Shown: positions 44,267 to 52,587 of the stretch, one piece after another
Layout of the letters: every line of letters begins with the position of its first letter
Numbering within the stretch: position 1 is the first letter of the stretch
From: Pseudomonas inefficax
GTDB lineage: Bacteria; Pseudomonadota; Gammaproteobacteria; Pseudomonadales; Pseudomonadaceae
NCBI RefSeq assembly: GCF_900277125.1
Contig: NZ_OPYN01000164.1
Location: 1-64,000, forward strand
Direction: 5' to 3'
Length of the DNA stretch: 64,000 nucleotides
The notes under the pieces: model-generated
Seen by the model: only the letters and a program-made list of their open reading frames with translations
Told to the model about the DNA's origin: nothing
The model's database searches: none
Program-made: the position numbers and the translations under genes

Positions 44267-45592
44267 TCAGGCGCTCTCGACCTTGCGCGGTGCCATGAAG
44301 TACATCCACACCAGCGCCAGGAAGTACATCGCCGGGATCATGGTGAACAACACCGCATAGTTGTTATTGGTCGCGGTCAGCACGCTGCCGACGATCTGCG
44401 TCATGAACATCCCGCCAATCGCAGCGCACATGCTGCCGAAACCGAACACTGTGCTCACCAGGTGCTTGGGCGTGTAGTCCATCACCAGGCTCCAGATATT
44501 CGCCGTCCATGCCTGGTGCGCGCCCACCGCCAACGAAATGGCCGCCACCGCGACCCACAAGCCACTGGCGTTGGCTGCAAAGATGACGCTGACCATGGTG
44601 CAGGCGAAGATCAGCATAGACACCAGCCGCGCCGTGGTAGCGCGCACGCCACGGCCGATCAGCCAGGAAGACAGGATGCCGCCGCCGATGCTGCCGAAGT
44701 CTGCCGTCAGCCAGATGATGATCAGCGGGATGCCCATCTGGGTCACGTTGATACCCAGGCTGTATTGCTGATTGAGAAACGGTGGCAGCCAGTACAGGTA
44801 GAACCAGAACACCGGTGCGGTAATCGCGTAGGCCACCGCGAAGGCCCAGGTGCCACGCAGGCGCAAGATGCGGCTGAACGGCACGCGGGTCGGCTCGGGC
44901 TCGTCATCCTGCTGGATGTACTCCACCTCGCTCTGGCGCACGCGCGGGTGATCTTCAGGGTTGTAGTACTTCAGCACCCACAGCACCACCCACACCAGGC
45001 CCAGGCTGCCCATGGCGATGAACGCGGCCTGCCAGCCCCACACGGCCAGAATCAGCGGCAGCAGGGCCGGCGTGACCATGGCGCCGACGTTGGTGCCAGC
45101 ATTGAACAGGCCGGTGGCGATGGCCCGCTCGCCAGCCGGGAACCACAGGCGCACGGTCTTCACGCAGGCCGGGTAGTTGGCGGCCTCGGTCAGGCCGAGG
45201 ATGAAGCGGCAGACCATGAAGCCAGCGGCCGAGGTGGCCAGGCCGTGAGCGCCGGTGGCCAGGCTCCACAGCAGCACGGCGAAGAAGAACGCGCGTTTTA
45301 CTCCTACCTTGTCGATCAGCCGGCCTTGCAGCAGGAAGCCGACTGCATAGCCGACCTGGAACCAGAAGTTGATGTTGGCGTAGTCCATCGCCGTCCAGCT
45401 CATTTCCTTGGCCAGGACCGGCTGCATGATGCCCAGCGCGGCACGGTCGATGTAGTTCAGGGTGGTGGCGAAGAACACCAGGGCAAGCATGCCCCAACGG
45501 GTCTTGCCGACGCCGAAGGCGCCGCGAAGCTTGTCGCCGATCGAACCCTGGGGCATCCGGGGGGCGGCGGGGGTGATCCTGGAGTGGTTCAT
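44267..45592 (-). CDS. MFS transporter, anion:cation symporter (ACS/ExuT-like) family
   Basis: 441 residues, twelve segments. FFATTLNYIDRAALGI in segment 1 and RFILGLTEAANYPACVKTVRLWFP in segments 4-5 are ACS marks; the loop 2-3 motif reads GRLIDKVGVKRAF. ACS carriers import hexuronates, glucarate, phthalate or quinate-like acids with protons. A PcaR-type operator (45726-45740) lies 134-148 bases upstream, which ties it to the second IclR regulator. Likely uptake system of the island. Confidence 0.85.
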   Translation of the reverse strand: MNHSRITPAAPRMPQGSIGDKLRGAFGVGKTRWGMLALVFFATTLNYIDRAALGIMQPVLAKEMSWTAMDYANINFWFQVGYAVGFLLQGRLIDKVGVKRAFFFAVLLWSLATGAHGLATSAAGFMVCRFILGLTEAANYPACVKTVRLWFPAGERAIATGLFNAGTNVGAMVTPALLPLILAVWGWQAAFIAMGSLGLVWVVLWVLKYYNPEDHPRVRQSEVEYIQQDDEPEPTRVPFSRILRLRGTWAFAVAYAITAPVFWFYLYWLPPFLNQQYSLGINVTQMGIPLIIIWLTADFGSIGGGILSSWLIGRGVRATTARLVSMLIFACTMVSVIFAANASGLWVAVAAISLAVGAHQAWTANIWSLVMDYTPKHLVSTVFGFGSMCAAIGGMFMTQIVGSVLTATNNNYAVLFTMIPAMYFLALVWMYFMAPRKVESA

Positions 45593-45725
45593 AAACTGCT
45601 CATTTCTTGAAATTGTATTGACTGCGGTGCTACGGGTACGTGACCAAGCCCCAGGCAGGGGGCACGCAAGGCCGGTGCATGGTGAGCAGTGGAGGCGGCA
45701 GCGTCAATTCAAGGTAGGGGCTAAT

Positions 45726-45740
45726 GTTCGGTTACCGAAC
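45726..45740. promoter_or_regulatory. Candidate PcaR/PobR-type IclR operator, site B1
   Basis: GTTCGGTTACCGAAC is a perfect 6-bp inverted repeat and matches the PcaR consensus GTTCGATAATCGCAC, recalled from memory, at 11 of 15 positions. It sits upstream of the MFS gene. Confidence 0.55.
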
Positions 45741-45775
45741 GGTTGCGTTGGGCCTGCAGGCGAAGCAAGGCAGAC

Positions 45776-47455
45776 TCAGGCGGTCAAGGTACTCAACGCT
45801 CTTGCGGCCAGATAACCGAATGTCATCCCCGGCCCCAAGGTAATACCGCCACTTGGGTAATGCCCGCCCATCACACTGTCCATGTCGTTGCCCACCGCAT
45901 ACAACCCGGGGATCGGCCGTTCCTCGCGGTCCAGTACCCGGGCCGAGGCATCCGTGCCCAGGCCGGCAAAGGTGCCCAGGCTGCCCGGCAACAGTTTCAC
46001 AGCGTGGAACGGCCCGTGCAGCAGTGGCCGCAGCGACGGATTGGGGGCTTGCAACGGCTCGCCCTGCGCCCGGTTGTAGGCCGATACACCGCGCCGGAAA
46101 AGCGGATCTTCACCTTTGGCCGCGTGGCGGTTGAAACCGTCGACCGTGCGTTGCAACTGCTCGGCATCGATCCCGCAGCGCTGTGCCAACTGCGCCAGCG
46201 TGCGGCCGCTGTGCAAATAACCGCAGCGTTGATAGTGGCGGGTGGGGAAAGGGAAGGGCTTGGCCCAGCCGATACCATAGCGACGTTGCGCGGCATGGTC
46301 GCAGATCAGCCAGGCTTGCGGCGCTTCACCCTGCGGCGTGGCGGCGAACAGCGCGTTCATGAAGTCGTGGTAGCAATCGGCTTCGTTGACGAAGCGCCGG
46401 CCATCGCGGCGCACGGCGATGAAACCGGGCTTGGCACGATCGATCAAGTGCGGGAAATGGCCGAAACTGCCATCGCTGCGCGGTACCCGCGACACAGGTG
46501 CCCAGGCACCCGCATGGGCCAGGGTCGCCTGGACCAGGCCACCGGCCTGTTCGCCCAGGCGCAGGCCGTCACCGCTGTTTTCCCATGGTGCGGCAGAGTA
46601 GTGCTGGTCACCATCCGGTGCATGCGGCATCAGTTGCGCGATGCGCTGGCGATCATGGGCAAAGCCACCGCAGGCCAAAACCACACCGCGGCGGGCGTGA
46701 ATCAGTTGGCCGTCGGCAAACTGCGCGCCGCTGACCCGGCCTTCGCCCAGCAGGCCGCTGGCCGGCTTGTCGGTCAGCAGCGTCACGCCAAGGTCCAGGG
46801 CGCTGCGCAGCAGCCGTGCCACCAGTGCGTTGCCATTGACCAGTTGCAAGCCGCGCCGGTGCAGCAGCAGATCGCGGCCATGGCGCAGCAGGCGCTTGCC
46901 CACATGCAGCGCGGCCGTGGGCGAGCGCGTAGCGTTGAAGAAAGCGGCCATGTCGGCGCCGCCAGCAATGCCCATGCCGGCCAGGCTGACGATGTCCAGC
47001 GGTGGGCGCAGCTTGCGCAGCCAGGGCCCGAGCAGGCGCCCGTCGTATGGCAGCGCGCACAGCGAACGGCCACCGCGCGTGCTGCCGTCGCCATCGCGCA
47101 TGTCGGGCATGCGGCTGCCGCACTGGAACTGCACGGCGGTGTGTTGCTGGAAGAACGCGACCATTTCCGGGCCGTGATGCAGGAAGGCGCGCTGGCGCGG
47201 GGCCAGTTCGTTGACGTGGGTTTGCGCGCGCAAGTAGCGCTCCGGGGCATCGTCGGTCTCGACAATGCCTTCGGCAATGGCCAGCGGGTTGCGCGGTATC
47301 CATAACCAGCCCCCCGACCAGGCGCTGGTGCCGCCCAGTTGGCTGGCTTTTTCCGCGACGATCACCTGCAGGCCGTGATGGGCGGCAGTAACGGCAGCAG
47401 CCAGGCCAGAGGCACCGGAGCCGATGACGAGTACGTCACATTCGAGGGATTGCAT
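45776..47455 (-). CDS. FAD-dependent dehydrogenase, paralogue B
   Basis: 559 residues. VLVIGSGASGLAAAVTAAHHG...EK at 8-37, GGTSAWSGGWLWIPRNPLA, PGLYAVGNDMDSVMGGHYPSGG and TLGPGMTFGYLAARAL. Same family as A and C. It is the last gene of the leftward unit that starts with the shikimate-dehydrogenase-like gene. Close spacing to the NIPSNAP gene (31 bases). Ring-desaturation chemistry is the family expectation; substrate unknown. Confidence 0.85.
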   Translation of the reverse strand: MQSLECDVLVIGSGASGLAAAVTAAHHGLQVIVAEKASQLGGTSAWSGGWLWIPRNPLAIAEGIVETDDAPERYLRAQTHVNELAPRQRAFLHHGPEMVAFFQQHTAVQFQCGSRMPDMRDGDGSTRGGRSLCALPYDGRLLGPWLRKLRPPLDIVSLAGMGIAGGADMAAFFNATRSPTAALHVGKRLLRHGRDLLLHRRGLQLVNGNALVARLLRSALDLGVTLLTDKPASGLLGEGRVSGAQFADGQLIHARRGVVLACGGFAHDRQRIAQLMPHAPDGDQHYSAAPWENSGDGLRLGEQAGGLVQATLAHAGAWAPVSRVPRSDGSFGHFPHLIDRAKPGFIAVRRDGRRFVNEADCYHDFMNALFAATPQGEAPQAWLICDHAAQRRYGIGWAKPFPFPTRHYQRCGYLHSGRTLAQLAQRCGIDAEQLQRTVDGFNRHAAKGEDPLFRRGVSAYNRAQGEPLQAPNPSLRPLLHGPFHAVKLLPGSLGTFAGLGTDASARVLDREERPIPGLYAVGNDMDSVMGGHYPSGGITLGPGMTFGYLAARALSTLTA

Positions 47456-47486
47456 GGTGGGTTTCGCTCAGGCTTTGGAAGAGTGT

Positions 47487-47807
47487 TTACTGCAGCGGCG
47501 AAAAGCCGGTAGGCCGCAGCATTCGCGACTGCAAGCGCAGCACCGCGCCCAGTTCGCGGTTGCGCCGTGAGAACTCGGCCCAACGCGGGTCCGCTGCCAT
47601 GGCTGCGCGGCGTGCCATGCGCTCGTCGAGACTGGCATAACCCCAGATATGCACCACCTGGTTGACCTCGCCGAACTCGCTGGTGAAAAAGCCGACCAGG
47701 TTACCGAGATGCTCGCTTTGCACCTCCAGCGCGTGGCTTTGGTACAGGCTCAGCCAGTCGGCCATTTTCAGTGGATCGAGGGTGTAGGTTCTCAGTTCGT
47801 AGTACAT
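47487..47807 (-). CDS. NIPSNAP family protein
   Basis: 106 residues, dimeric alpha+beta barrel fold: MYYELRTYTLDPLKMADWL at the start and VNQVVHIWGYASLDERM in the middle are family marks. Its ATG lies inside the end of FAD gene C (16-base overlap), so it is co-translated with it. Members often accompany catabolic oxidoreductases; some act as small isomerase/lyase-like or monooxygenase-like helpers. Exact role unknown. Confidence 0.83.
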   Translation of the reverse strand: MYYELRTYTLDPLKMADWLSLYQSHALEVQSEHLGNLVGFFTSEFGEVNQVVHIWGYASLDERMARRAAMAADPRWAEFSRRNRELGAVLRLQSRMLRPTGFSPLQ

Positions 47808-49525
47808 GCTTGAGTCTCCATGTGAGTGGTTGGCGCCTGCAGGCGCGCGACGATGTGGTTGGCAGCGAGCCAGCCGAAGGTAAGGGCGGGGCCCAGGGTG
47901 ATACCGGGGCCGGGGTAGGTGCCTTTCATCAGTGAGTTCATGTCGTTGCCGACTGCATACAACCCGGCAATCGGCTGGCCATCGCGGTTCAGCACGTTGG
48001 CCTGGGCGTTGGTCACCAGGCCGCGGGCCGAGCCGAGGTCGCCGGTGTGGATGCGGATGGCGTAGAACGGGCCGCTGACCAGCGGCGCCAGGCATGGGTT
48101 GGGCGTGTGTTGCGGGTCGCCCATGTAGCGGTTGTAGCTGTTGCCGCCTTTGCCGAACGCGCGGTCGATGCCGTTGCGGGCGTCGGCGTTGAACTGCTCC
48201 AGGGTCTGCATGAACACCTGTGGGTCGACGCCAATGGCCTCGGCCAGGGCCTGCGCTGTGGGGGCGCGGTGCAGGTAGCCGGCATCGATCAATGCCTGGT
48301 TGTCCACCGGCTTTGGCCTTGCCAGGCCCAGGCCGTAGCGGTTCATCGCCTCGGCATCGCAGACCAGCCAGCAACTGGCAATGCCTTTGGCGAACATGGT
48401 CTGCACGAAGTGGTGGTAGGAATCGGACTCGTTGACGAAACGTCGCCCGTCCGGGCTTACCGCGATCACGCCCGGTTTGGCGCGGTCGGTGACCAGGTGC
48501 GGAAAGCGTTCATGCTCGCCACTGGCATGGCGCAGTTCGGAAACAGGCGCCCAGAAGAAGTTGGCCACCAGGCCTTCGCCCTGGGCTGCGGCTACGGCTT
48601 GGCCAAGGCGCAGGGCCGCGCCGTCATTGGTGGGCGGTGACATGGTCAGGTGCTGCGCTTGCCGGGCCGGCCGATAGCTGTCGGCGAGCGCGCCGGCAGC
48701 GAACCCGCCCATGGCGCACACCACACCGCCCCGGGCCAGTACTCGTTCACGGCGCCCTTCGTGTTGCACCACCACGCCGGTGACCACGCCGCGTTCGACG
48801 ATCAGCTCCAGGGCTTCGCTGCGCAGCCACAGCTGCGTTCCATGGGCGAAGGCGCTGCTGGCCAGGCGGGCGATCAAGGCGTTGCCGGTGGTAAGCCGCG
48901 TGCCGCGCGGATGGCGCAGGCGGTCCCGCGCGTAACGTGCCATCAGCTTCAGGCAATGCCACAGCGACCGGGGTGAGCGGCGAATACTGAGAAAATGCTG
49001 GATATCCACGCGGTTGACCATCATGCCGCCGAACAGCAACATGCCGGGCGGCGGCATCTGCAGGTTCTTGAAGTGCGGGCCGAGCTGCTTGCCGTCGTAC
49101 TCGACCATCTCCAGTGCCCGGCCAAACTGGGTGGCACCCGGGGCGTCCGGGTAGTAGTCCGGCGAATGCGGGCGCAGGGCGTAGCGCAGTTCGGTGTTCT
49201 GCTCCAGCCAGCGCAGCGCCTGATGGCCTTGCTCGATGAAGGTGTCGACCAAGGCGGCGTCGTAGCCGTCGCCAATGACCTGCCGGAGGTAGGTGCGGAT
49301 GGCCTCGGGGGAGTCCACCGCACCGGCGGCGCGGGCTTGATCGGTACCGTAGAGCCACACCGCCCCGCCGGAAATCGCCGAGGTGCCGCCAAAGTTTTCG
49401 GCCTTTTCCACCACCAGCACTTTCAGCCCATGGCGTGCGGCCGTGGCGGCAGCGGTAAAGCCACCGGCACCGCTGCCCAGCACGACCAGGTCAAAGTTGT
49501 GTTGCGCATGTTCATGCGTCGGCAT
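47792..49525 (-). CDS. FAD-dependent dehydrogenase, paralogue C
   Basis: 577 residues. VVLGSGAGGFTAAATAARHGLK...EK at 13-41, GGTSAISGGAVWLYG, GLYAVGNDMNSLMKGTYPGPG and TLGPALTFGWLAANHIV. It differs from A and B in the last glycine loop (YPGPGI for YPSGGI). Four bases after the dehydrogenase gene, so the order on the message is dehydrogenase-C-NIPSNAP-B. Two different desaturases in one operon suit a two-step introduction of double bonds in a ring. Confidence 0.85.
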   Translation of the reverse strand: MPTHEHAQHNFDLVVLGSGAGGFTAAATAARHGLKVLVVEKAENFGGTSAISGGAVWLYGTDQARAAGAVDSPEAIRTYLRQVIGDGYDAALVDTFIEQGHQALRWLEQNTELRYALRPHSPDYYPDAPGATQFGRALEMVEYDGKQLGPHFKNLQMPPPGMLLFGGMMVNRVDIQHFLSIRRSPRSLWHCLKLMARYARDRLRHPRGTRLTTGNALIARLASSAFAHGTQLWLRSEALELIVERGVVTGVVVQHEGRRERVLARGGVVCAMGGFAAGALADSYRPARQAQHLTMSPPTNDGAALRLGQAVAAAQGEGLVANFFWAPVSELRHASGEHERFPHLVTDRAKPGVIAVSPDGRRFVNESDSYHHFVQTMFAKGIASCWLVCDAEAMNRYGLGLARPKPVDNQALIDAGYLHRAPTAQALAEAIGVDPQVFMQTLEQFNADARNGIDRAFGKGGNSYNRYMGDPQHTPNPCLAPLVSGPFYAIRIHTGDLGSARGLVTNAQANVLNRDGQPIAGLYAVGNDMNSLMKGTYPGPGITLGPALTFGWLAANHIVARLQAPTTHMETQACTTN

Positions 49526-49529
49526 GGCT

Positions 49530-50339
49530 TCAGATCTCCAGCGGCGTGACGCCCATGAAGGCGCCCAGGTGGCCGAGTTGGGCGAAGGCCATTTCCGGGC
49601 CGGTCTGGACCGCGCAGCCGACCTGGCGTGCCCGCTTCAGCAGCGGGGTGATCTCGGGCGAGGTGACCACGTCGGCGACCAGGGTTTCGGCTTGCAAGGT
49701 GGCGAGCAGGGCGGCAGGCAGCGGCAGCTCCGCGCTGCCGCCCATGCCGACAGGGGAGGCGTTGACCAGCAGATCGAAACCCTCCAGTTCGTCGACCCGG
49801 GTAGCGATTTCGATCATGGGGAAGGCATTGCCGAGCAGCTCGCACACAGCGGCCATGCGCGCTGTGCTGGGGTCGCTGAGGGTGACGCTGGCGATGCCGG
49901 CTTCGCCCAGTGCATAGGCGATGGCACTGCCGACCCCGCCACAACCGATCACCAACGCACGCTTGCCTGCTGGCTCGAAGCCATGTTTGCGCGCAGCACC
50001 GAGGAAGCCGGCGCCGTCCACGTTGTCGCCCAGCAGTCGCCCGTCATGCTCACGGCGAATCACATTGACCGAGCCCAGCGCGGCTGCACGCTCGCTCAAG
50101 CCGTCAAGGCGGCTGGCCAGGGCCTGCTTGTATGGCACGGTGACCACGCAACCGCGCAAGTTCTGCCAGCCGCGCAGGGTGCCGGCAAAGGTATCCAGTG
50201 CAGCCTCATGCAAGTCGATGGGCAGCATGGCGAGGTTGCAGTTGTTGTTGGCGAACCAGGTGTTGAAGTTTTCGGGGGACTTCACCTGGGCAATGGGCGA
50301 ACCGACGATGGCGACCAGTTCAGTGGAACCACGAATCAT
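49530..50339 (-). CDS. Shikimate/quinate-dehydrogenase-family enzyme (not housekeeping AroE)
   Basis: 269 residues from the ATG at 50339, with a perfect AAGGAGG site. N-terminal substrate domain GSPIAQVKSPENFNTWF (14-30), catalytic lysine in TVPYKQAL, DNVDGAGFLGA (Asp), and NAD(P) loop VIGCGGVGSAIAYAL. The usual NPLG/NTTPLGM features are altered (LVNASPVGMGG) and the sequence recalls the RifI-type group described in P. putida, from memory. It would oxidise a hydroxyl of shikimate or an analogue. First gene of the leftward island operon. Confidence 0.82.
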   Translation of the reverse strand: MIRGSTELVAIVGSPIAQVKSPENFNTWFANNNCNLAMLPIDLHEAALDTFAGTLRGWQNLRGCVVTVPYKQALASRLDGLSERAAALGSVNVIRREHDGRLLGDNVDGAGFLGAARKHGFEPAGKRALVIGCGGVGSAIAYALGEAGIASVTLSDPSTARMAAVCELLGNAFPMIEIATRVDELEGFDLLVNASPVGMGGSAELPLPAALLATLQAETLVADVVTSPEITPLLKRARQVGCAVQTGPEMAFAQLGHLGAFMGVTPLEI

Positions 50340-50422
50340 GCTGACCTCCTTATTGGCGTTGTTATGCAGGCCAAGGGTGAGGCAAGGGGGTGTGGGCAAC
50401 AATGCGCTGATCGGGCGTTTGA

Positions 50423-50456
50423 TGCGATAATCGCAGCCTTGGTCCGGTTATCGCGG
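50423..50456. promoter_or_regulatory. Candidate PcaR/PobR-type operators, sites B2 and B3
   Basis: TGCGATAATCGCA (50423-50435) is a perfect palindrome and its 15-mer matches the recalled PcaR consensus at 12 of 15; GTCCGGTTATCGCGG (50442-50456) matches at 10 of 15. They lie between the divergent dehydrogenase and IclR genes. Confidence 0.6.
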
Positions 50457-50492
50457 TAATCGGCTGTTTTTGTCTGCTTGCGAGTCGACTAG

Positions 50493-51263
50493 ATGAACAC
50501 CCCCGCTATCCATCCCCGTGATTTGATCGCCGGCTTGCAGAAGGGCCTGGCGCTGATGCAGCTGTTCAGCGCCGAGCAGCCGCGCCTGAGCGTGCCGCAG
50601 GCGGCCAGGTTGTCCGGCCTTACCCCCAGTGCCGCGCGGCGGTTTCTGTTGACCTTGGTGCACGAAGGGTTTGCCGAAACCGACAGCCGTGAGTACTGGC
50701 TCACGCCCAAGGCGTTGCGCCTCGGCCAGGCATATGTGGACTCGGCAAAACTGCCGCGCATGCTGCGGCCGATCGTCGAGCAGGTGGCGCGGCAGACACA
50801 GGAGCATGTGTCGGTGGGTACCCGTGATGGTGACGAGATCATTCACCTGGTACGCAGCCGCTACAGCCATGTGGCCTCGTTGTCGATCCGGCCGGGTTCG
50901 CGGGTGCCGATGTATTGCACCGCCGGCGGGCGCATCTGGTTGGCCTGGCTGGATGAGGGGGAACGGGATGCGTACTTTGCGCGTAACCCGCTGCGGGGGT
51001 TGACGCCTTATACGCTGACGGACCGGTTGCAGCTGGAGGCGCAGTTGCTACGGGTGAGGGCGCAGGGGTTCTGTATCGTGGACCAGGAGTATGAAATCGG
51101 CATGCGCGTGTTGGGTGTGCCACTGCTGGACCGCGCTGGCAGGCTGAAAGCGACATTGACTATCACCACCCATGCTTCGCGGTTGAGTGTGGATGAAATA
51201 CGCTTGCGGTATTTGCCGACCCTGTACGAAGCCCAGGCATTGTTGCGGCCGGTGCTGGATTGA
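50493..51263 (+). CDS. IclR-family regulator 2 (PcaR/PobR subgroup)
   Basis: 256 residues. Opens with DLIAGLQKGLALMQLFS, the PcaR/PobR/PcaU mark, then HTH LSVPQAARLSGLTPSAARRF (about 35-54) and effector domain (VGTRDGDEIIHLVRSRY, PMYCTAGGRIWLAWL). This subgroup senses aromatic or hydroaromatic acids (beta-ketoadipate, 4-hydroxybenzoate, protocatechuate, quinate). Divergent from the dehydrogenase operon with operator-like sites between them. Confidence 0.87.
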   Translation: MNTPAIHPRDLIAGLQKGLALMQLFSAEQPRLSVPQAARLSGLTPSAARRFLLTLVHEGFAETDSREYWLTPKALRLGQAYVDSAKLPRMLRPIVEQVARQTQEHVSVGTRDGDEIIHLVRSRYSHVASLSIRPGSRVPMYCTAGGRIWLAWLDEGERDAYFARNPLRGLTPYTLTDRLQLEAQLLRVRAQGFCIVDQEYEIGMRVLGVPLLDRAGRLKATLTITTHASRLSVDEIRLRYLPTLYEAQALLRPVLD

Positions 51264-51302
51264 GGCGTCAGGGTTTGGGGGCGTGTTCGCGGGTAAACCC
51301 GC

Positions 51303-51491
51303 TCTCATGGAACTGCACCTGACTCATTGAATCAGCAGGGCCCCTGTGGGAGCGGCTTCAGCCGCGAACACCGGCGTAGCCGGTGCCATGCACCGCGCTG
51401 GATTCTTCGCGGCTAAAGCCGCTCCCACAGGGTACGCGGACCGCTTGTGTACTCCGCTCTGTGCGTGACCGCGCAGCCCAAAGGACTGGGC
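51303..51491. repeat. 189-bp composite repeat, copy 3
   Basis: Same left flank (TCTCATGGAACTGCAC), inverted GGCTTTAGCC REP pair (51341-51432) and right hairpin flank as 8053-8241, equal in length to the base. A partial REP (51283-51302) abuts it on the left and another half at 51514-51530 follows. Confidence 0.85.
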
Positions 51492-51543
51492 GCACGGATC
51501 ACGTATTGGTCCCGATACCTGTGGGAGCGACCAGGCCCTTGGC

Positions 51544-52587
51544 TTATCTCTCGATCTGGCGATTCCAGCGCGCGTTCCATTCGGGGCGCTGGGTGTTGAC
51601 CTGGTCCCAGTCGATGGTCACGGCAGTCTGCAGGTAGGTCTGCATGGCTTCGACCTGGCCGCGGGTCTTGTCGCTGGTGGGCGTGTTGGGGTTGGACGGG
51701 ATCTGGTCACCCAGTTCCAGGGCCGGCGACTGCGCCTCGGGGCTGAGCAGGAATTCGGCGAGCTTTTGTGCAAGCTCCGGCTGGTCGTTGTTGGCGGTGA
51801 CGCATTCGGCCTGGTTGAGCACCACGGCACCTTCCTTGGGCGCAGCGTACTCCACCGGGATGCCTTTGAGCTTCAGCGCCGTCACTTGGGTGGGGGTGAG
51901 CGGGAATAGCGCGGCTTCGTCGGTTTGCACCATTTCCGAAAGCTTGGCCGAATTGGGAATGTACTCCAGCACGTTCGGGCCCACGTTCTTCTGCCAGGCC
52001 GTGAAGCCCGGGTTGACGTCGGTATCGCTGCCGCCGTGCAGGCGGTTGTACATCAGGAAACCATGCAGGCCGAAGGTGGACGATGCCATCGACTGGAACA
52101 CCACCTTGTCCTTGAAGCGCGGGTCGGCCAGGTCGTTCCACGAGGTGGGCGCTGCCCAGCCGTTGGCCTTGAACAGGCGGCTGTTGTAGGCAAGCCCGGT
52201 CACGCCCAGGCTGACTGCAGCGGCCTTGTCCTTGATCAGGGCCTTTTCCGGCAACTGGGCCAAGGTCGGGTTGGGCTTGAGCGTGCTGCACAGGCCCATG
52301 CCGATGGCGCGGTACATGATGCCGTCATCCAGCACCATCACATGGATCGACGGCTTGTTCGGCGTGGCCTGGACCTTGGCCAGGATGTCCGCCGAGGTGC
52401 CGGGGACGATCACCACCTTCACCCCGTTGGCCTGCTCGAACCTGGGCAGGATGTTGTCGCTGAACAACCGCTCCATGGTGCCGCCGTTCATGCCCAGGTA
52501 CAACGTGGGTTGGGCCATGGCGGGCAGGCAGGCGAACAGGCCGGGCACGGTGCAGAACAGGGCGAGCAAACGTTGCTTGTGCGTCAT
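51544..52587 (-). CDS. ABC transporter periplasmic substrate-binding protein (PotD-like)
   Basis: 347 residues. Signal peptide LLALFCTVPGLFACLPAMA, cleavage after about A25. Family-type segments: GGTMERLFSDNILPRFEQ, VPGTSADILAKVQA, VLDDGIMYRAI, and GAVVLNQAECVTANN near the hinge. Last gene of a seven-gene leftward operon, overlapping its predecessor by ATGA. Binds the imported amine, imino acid or opine in the periplasm; ligand not readable. Confidence 0.86.
   Translation of the reverse strand: MTHKQRLLALFCTVPGLFACLPAMAQPTLYLGMNGGTMERLFSDNILPRFEQANGVKVVIVPGTSADILAKVQATPNKPSIHVMVLDDGIMYRAIGMGLCSTLKPNPTLAQLPEKALIKDKAAAVSLGVTGLAYNSRLFKANGWAAPTSWNDLADPRFKDKVVFQSMASSTFGLHGFLMYNRLHGGSDTDVNPGFTAWQKNVGPNVLEYIPNSAKLSEMVQTDEAALFPLTPTQVTALKLKGIPVEYAAPKEGAVVLNQAECVTANNDQPELAQKLAEFLLSPEAQSPALELGDQIPSNPNTPTSDKTRGQVEAMQTYLQTAVTIDWDQVNTQRPEWNARWNRQIER

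Noticed and set aside
51283..51530. REP-rich gap considered as an insertion sequence remnant
   Set aside because: No transposase fragment and no target-site duplication could be seen; it is explained by the composite repeat plus half-REPs.
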